Source: Syncephalastrum monosporum B8922 (lineage: Eukaryota > Mucoromycota > Mucoromycetes > Mucorales > Syncephalastraceae). From it: 64,000 bases of DNA. The position numbers and the translations under genes are program-made. The notes under the pieces are model-generated. The model had not been told where the DNA came from, searched no databases, and saw only the letters and a list, made by a program, of their open reading frames with translations. Shown piece by piece: positions 59,527 to 64,000 of the stretch. Within the stretch, counting starts at the first letter, position 1, and each line of letters begins with the position of its first letter. The stretch spans positions 62,001 to 126,000 of the forward strand of contig JNEN01001216.1 of assembly GCA_000697355.1 (NCBI GenBank), written 5' to 3'.

Positions 59527-62500
59527 GGTAAATGAATGAACGTCGAGATGATTGAAGTAAAAGAAAGAAGAGCAAAAGGGAGTTCAAGAGAGGCCCCGAA
59601 AAAGGAGGGGGGCGCGTTGCACAAAAGGATATTCCACGTGCAACTGTCCCAATGCGACTTGGCCTCATCCAAAGAAGCGTTATTCTTTATTTATGTTTTA
59701 TGTTATAGAAAGACGGCACTAGCTTGGATCATCCAGGTCTTCCTGGGTATGCGTTTGTTATGCTGCTCGGGTGAAAACATGACCTCGATGGGTAGTTAGA
59801 ACGCTTGTGTCACGATCCAATTAAGAGACGGCTGCAACGAACGGCAGCACACCCAATTGACTTCCGCCATTTTAAATGAAAGAAAAATATAGGAAGAATG
59901 CAGCACATCACATCACATCGCATCATCGCTCATGAAATCCGACGTATCCTCGTATAAATTACCCTGCAAAGCGAAACTAACACTGATTTTTACGCGAAAA
60001 TACACGTCTGTCATATGTGCCTGAGATCGATATGAAGGAGGTTTGAGGGATCCATTAAATCTGTGTACAAGAAATTACGAACCCTTCTTTGACGCATATC
60101 ACATAAAAAAAATTATACAGCTCGTTCTTCTCTCTCTGTATGTTCACTGCTTGAATTCAAAAACACTCTTAATCGACATACCTGTCGCACACCGGATACT
60201 AGTAGAGCGAGAAACAAAATAAAAGGAAAGCTTTATTGGATTAAAGCAGAAGGATAACCAAAATAGATGCGTGGTAGATCGGCAGACCGTTGACAAAGAA
60301 AGCCAAACACGTGCCCTGAAGATGTAAATTGTATGCAAGGTCAACCTAGTAGAGAATGGGTTCCCGTTGTAAAAGAATAGCAGCGACCAGCCGGGAAGTG
60401 AATCCATATCGGCGCCGTAATATGGAAGTCGCATGTTTGTATTAAGATGTTTTGTACATATATAGAGCTGCCGATCAACGCGTTCATGCCGGACTGCCAT
60501 TGGTTTCTATTCATGTGTACGCACTGACGGTGCCCTTTAAAAGAAATGATCGTTTTGGCGAAATCTTAACAAGGATCGTCCCTGCCTGTCTGAGTTCGCG
60601 GGGTGCCTAAATTTAGTGACATCGGCACAACGAGTTTCGTGCTGATCTTTCTGAAACCAGCGAGCGAGAAAATAAATGTCAAAAGCCGGCCAGTTCCTTT
60701 CATACATTTACTCATGAGACTTCCTCTCCTCTTCTCCCCTTTATTTGCTCAATATAATCTATGGTTGATCCAATGGTGAAGTGCAATCAAGGAAAATAGA
60801 TGACGCGCGCTTCAGTAATATTCCAATCAGACTGCTGCGAGTGATATGCCTTCTGTGTACGAAGACATCATATCTACGATGAATGGGATTTTCGTCCAGA
60901 ATTTCATGCCGATCGTGAACAGGAGCATCTCGAGTGCAGATATAGACACACATTCGTTATCGAACATTTGAGTTTGCACATGTCATATTATGGAAACCTG
61001 AATTTAACAATACCAGTCAAGGGCATTCAAAAGATACTGCGTGGTATTTTCATAGCTACAGGTGATATCTTAGGTTGTCTCAACTATACACACCTTTTAT
61101 GCTTATAGCCCTTGACAGCTCTATCTTTATGGTGCGAAAAAAGATGGATTCTCAATTGTATCTTCTGGTACAGGTAATTCTATCAAGGAGTTGCTCCTCA
61201 GGGGTGCCATGATCGACGTCTCACAAAGGATGGTGGCCGCTATATGTGTGGAACCAGCACCGCTCACACATGTCCTGTCGTGCATACGGGCTTTTCCTCT
61301 TTCCGAAAGACATTCCACACAACCCAAGCAGCATGTCGTACACACGGCCTTTCGTCATGCATGTATCGCTCTGACTGTCAGGGACCACAGACAGCCCAAC
61401 TGAGGCGTTGATAACTTGAAATGAAGATCTGTCATTTTTCCTTATATGGATCACATGATATGTGTGTGGCCAACCTGGGTCGTACACAGAATCGACACAT
61501 GCAGCACCATGGCTGTGACCGGTTCGGTGACCATGTCGATCTCTGAATTTGAGGGCTCAAAACAAGAGAGTGGGATTACGTCTGTAAGTATATGCAGAAA
61601 TACCAGCCTCATGTAAAAATGATGAGCCAGATTGATAACGTAAACAAGGCAGCAGGGAGAATATAAACAAAGACAAAAATCAGGCCATGGTTAGTTATTG
61701 GTTCAAATAGGCATGATCACGGGTGCTATCTCCAACTTCACCATCTTGGCCGAGTGGTAAGAGGACGGTCATAGAACGCAAATAGAATCATCTAGCGTCA
61801 TATTATCTACCACGTGGACCCAGATACTCGGGATTGGACCACAAGAGCTTCACTCCTGCACATATCAGGGCTTCACCTCGTTGATGGATCATCAAGACAA
61901 CAGTTCGCTAGGATATGTTATACAACAAATGAGGAAAGGACGACTGACTTGTCTGTCTGCATGTTTCAAAACAAGAACTTGGCTGCTTAAATAATGCGTT
62001 GCCTTCTTGTCCCTAGATTGACTTGACTTGTCCCTTTTTTATCATATTATGTTTGCCACATGCAAAGAAGCGTCCTAGGTCAAAGATAAAAAAAAAGGAG
62101 AAAAAGAATTTGTCTGACTAATAAACCGTGATCACAAGTGATATAGTTTCCTACTTTCAGGGTCATCGCCGAATAAGGGTCGTTAGTTTATGAGAAAGTA
62201 TGTGGATACGGCAAAATGTCTGAACATCTTGTTGGGATCTGAGCAAGTAGGGGAGTGACGTAGGGATCAAATGGATCAGCTTAGCAAGACCAGTCGCGTG
62301 ATGTGCGTAGTAGGAACATTTCCTTAATCATCACGGATTCACCCGCTGGTACATATCACGCGCACATAGGGGAAATGAAAAGAGCGTGCACTCGTCTAGA
62401 ATCCACATTCATACATACATTATAATTGATCTGGTTTTGCGATCGGGATTATGGACGGATAGGGAAACATGGGGAAAAAAGGGTAGAAAAGCCGATGGAA

Positions 62501-64000
62501 ACATCGATCGCCGTAATGCGTATACGGATAAGACCGCGCGAAAGGTAATGACGACGGCTCAAATACGGCTATGCACATAGGACAATAACTCCCTTTTTTC
62601 GCTTTTCGTTTTGCATCGTTCTTGGTGCGAATATCGATCGTGCCATTTGCGAGAAGGGGTGAATATAAGCTCAGAGTTCAGGCCATAGTACCGTACCTTT
62701 TTTGTTCGCCCATGATCACAAATAAGGGAGAGATCGAAGAAAAGCCGCAGCGGAGAGAAAAAGCCCGTTTGAACCGGGGACCCTCTGTGCGCGGGCATAC
62801 CCACATAGAAGTTTTCTTCTTTGATAGACTTTTCCCTGAGTCGAAAAGGACGATTGGATTTACTCTTCTCGTCCACGCTTCTCTCTCATGTCCCCTTATA
62901 CAAACAAATAAGCAAGGCAGTTTTTTGATCAAAATTCATCAGCTCACGCTTCTGCGCGCTGTTCCCGCAATAAAAAAGGGTCCTTTCTCATGATTCGCGA
63001 TAAAGTATAAATGGTCAAGCGCAGAAAATAAAAAAACGACGAGCATAACAGAGCAAAAATCATATACAGCCATTGCACGTGCAAACTAAAAGTATTGCAG
63101 TTCCAACCAAGCCCACGGACGCAGCGAATGAAAAGGAAAACTGTCGAGTGCGAAGAAGAACAAAGTCCGAGTCCCTGGGTCCATGTAGACCCTGCCTACC
63201 GTCATCGTGAGGCCATGCTTTGTTCACGACAGATAAGGCGCGAAAATCATTCCACTAACGTGGAGTCAAATTTTTTATTCGTCAGTGCATTTTGTCGTGC
63301 ACACGGGGAGCAGGGCGTACGGGTTCTCAGAAGATTCAGGCTAAAGGAGCAGCAGGAGACGAAAACAGAGAAACATGGCAGACAAGTACATACGTCAGTT
63401 CTATTTTTCTAAGTGTTCTGTGTATGTTTTCTCTTGAGGGGTGGGCAAAAAGTAAGGGTCCACTCGATGCATTAATTTGTCTAGAGTTACTAGATAACGT
63501 GATCAAGCCTGTCCCTTATCCAATGGCGTGGTAGTCACCTTTTAGTAGCGCATATATCCCTCCTCAAACCCTTACTTCTATGGCCTTTTACGTGTGTAAA
63601 GCTGTAACATGTACGTACGTTTTATTAGTTAGTGCGTTCTGCAATTGGATATTATACGTATGTCTAGGCGTGTGCACGGGCATGCATGCGCTAGTGTATC
63701 TTGTGTAATGAATCCATTAGAACCCTTGCACTTGGACCCTGCAACAGAATACATGTACAATCTTGCGTATAAGTGGACAAATGAATGAATAAGTCGATAA
63801 ATGGAAACAAAGAAAGTTTTTTAAGGAGCATAAGCTGGTGCACGACCGCGGCATGGGTGCAATGATGATGATGTGTGATCGCGTGTCCAGGCTTACTTAC
63901 TGACGAGCTTGCGCGCGCGACCTGGGCGGGCGCGGGCTAGCCACAATCTGGGCAAAATAGGGTCCCAGGAAATAGGGTCTGATATGAAGTCGATAATAGC
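59527..64000. other. Gene-poor terminal region
   Basis: About 4.5 kb with no supportable gene. Up to about 59880 it is presumed septin promoter. Open frames up to 123 codons (62622-62993) have no motif, splice support or codon bias. A tRNA A-box-like sequence (ttggccgagtggtaag, 61746-61761) has no matching B box or acceptor stem. Confidence 0.45.

Noticed and set aside
61740..61860. tRNA-like A box (ttggccgagtggtaag) resembling tRNA-Leu or tRNA-Ser
   Set aside because: No B box at a proper distance and no acceptor stem partner. It could be a tRNA relic but cannot be called a gene.
62622..62993. 123-codon plus-strand ORF near the right end
   Set aside because: No motif, poor start context and overlapping frames on both strands; probably chance.

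Overview
The window looks like nuclear DNA of a filamentous early-diverging fungus, most likely Mucoromycota (Mucorales). Nearly every gene is cut by several 45-130 bp GT-AG introns, leaders are pyrimidine-rich, and the proteins have fungal architectures: a Zn2Cys6 regulator, a Cdc10-type septin, Siw14, Bsd2, a UPF0658 Golgi protein and a PHD-bearing TAF3. Exon models were built by hand from splice sites and reading frame, and almost all close in frame. The order-level assignment is inference from style, not from a marker gene.

Layout. 0-11 kb: two tandem 7TM-like paralogues on the minus strand with the same 8-exon structure, including a 5-nt microexon, separated by long gene-poor DNA. 11-26 kb is gene-dense: an 85-aa membrane protein, an NDK (NME5-like) domain fused to a roughly 1,000-residue low-complexity tail, MDE1 of the methionine salvage pathway divergent from TAF3, a UBA-UAS-UBX protein, and a Zn2Cys6 regulator whose zinc cluster is at its C-terminus. 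25.6-36.3 kb: a BAR-PH-ArfGAP-ankyrin protein, a frameshifted gag-like remnant, a 31-bp tandem repeat, the histidine methyltransferase Hpm1, and a secreted GH31 alpha-glucosidase. 39.7-50.4 kb: Siw14 phosphatase divergent from Bsd2, a 66-aa protein divergent from an HDDC2-type nucleotidase, an SLC49/FLVCR-like MFS transporter, and the ABC protein Rli1. 51.7-59.5 kb: tRNA-Val(UAC), a coiled-coil protein divergent from LETM1/Mdm38, a UPF0658 Golgi protein, and a septin. 59.5-64 kb holds no gene I can support.

The genes are mostly housekeeping and do not form an obvious pathway cluster. Shared themes are divergent pairs with short intergenic DNA (MDE1/TAF3, SIW14/BSD2, coiled-coil/LETM1), membrane trafficking (ArfGAP, Bsd2, UPF0658, septin), and translation (Rli1, Hpm1, tRNA). 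The most unusual items are the conserved 5-nt microexon in the paralogue pair, the NDK fusion, three GC-AG introns, and the C-terminal zinc-cluster regulator. I found no CRISPR array, plasmid, virus or intact transposon.
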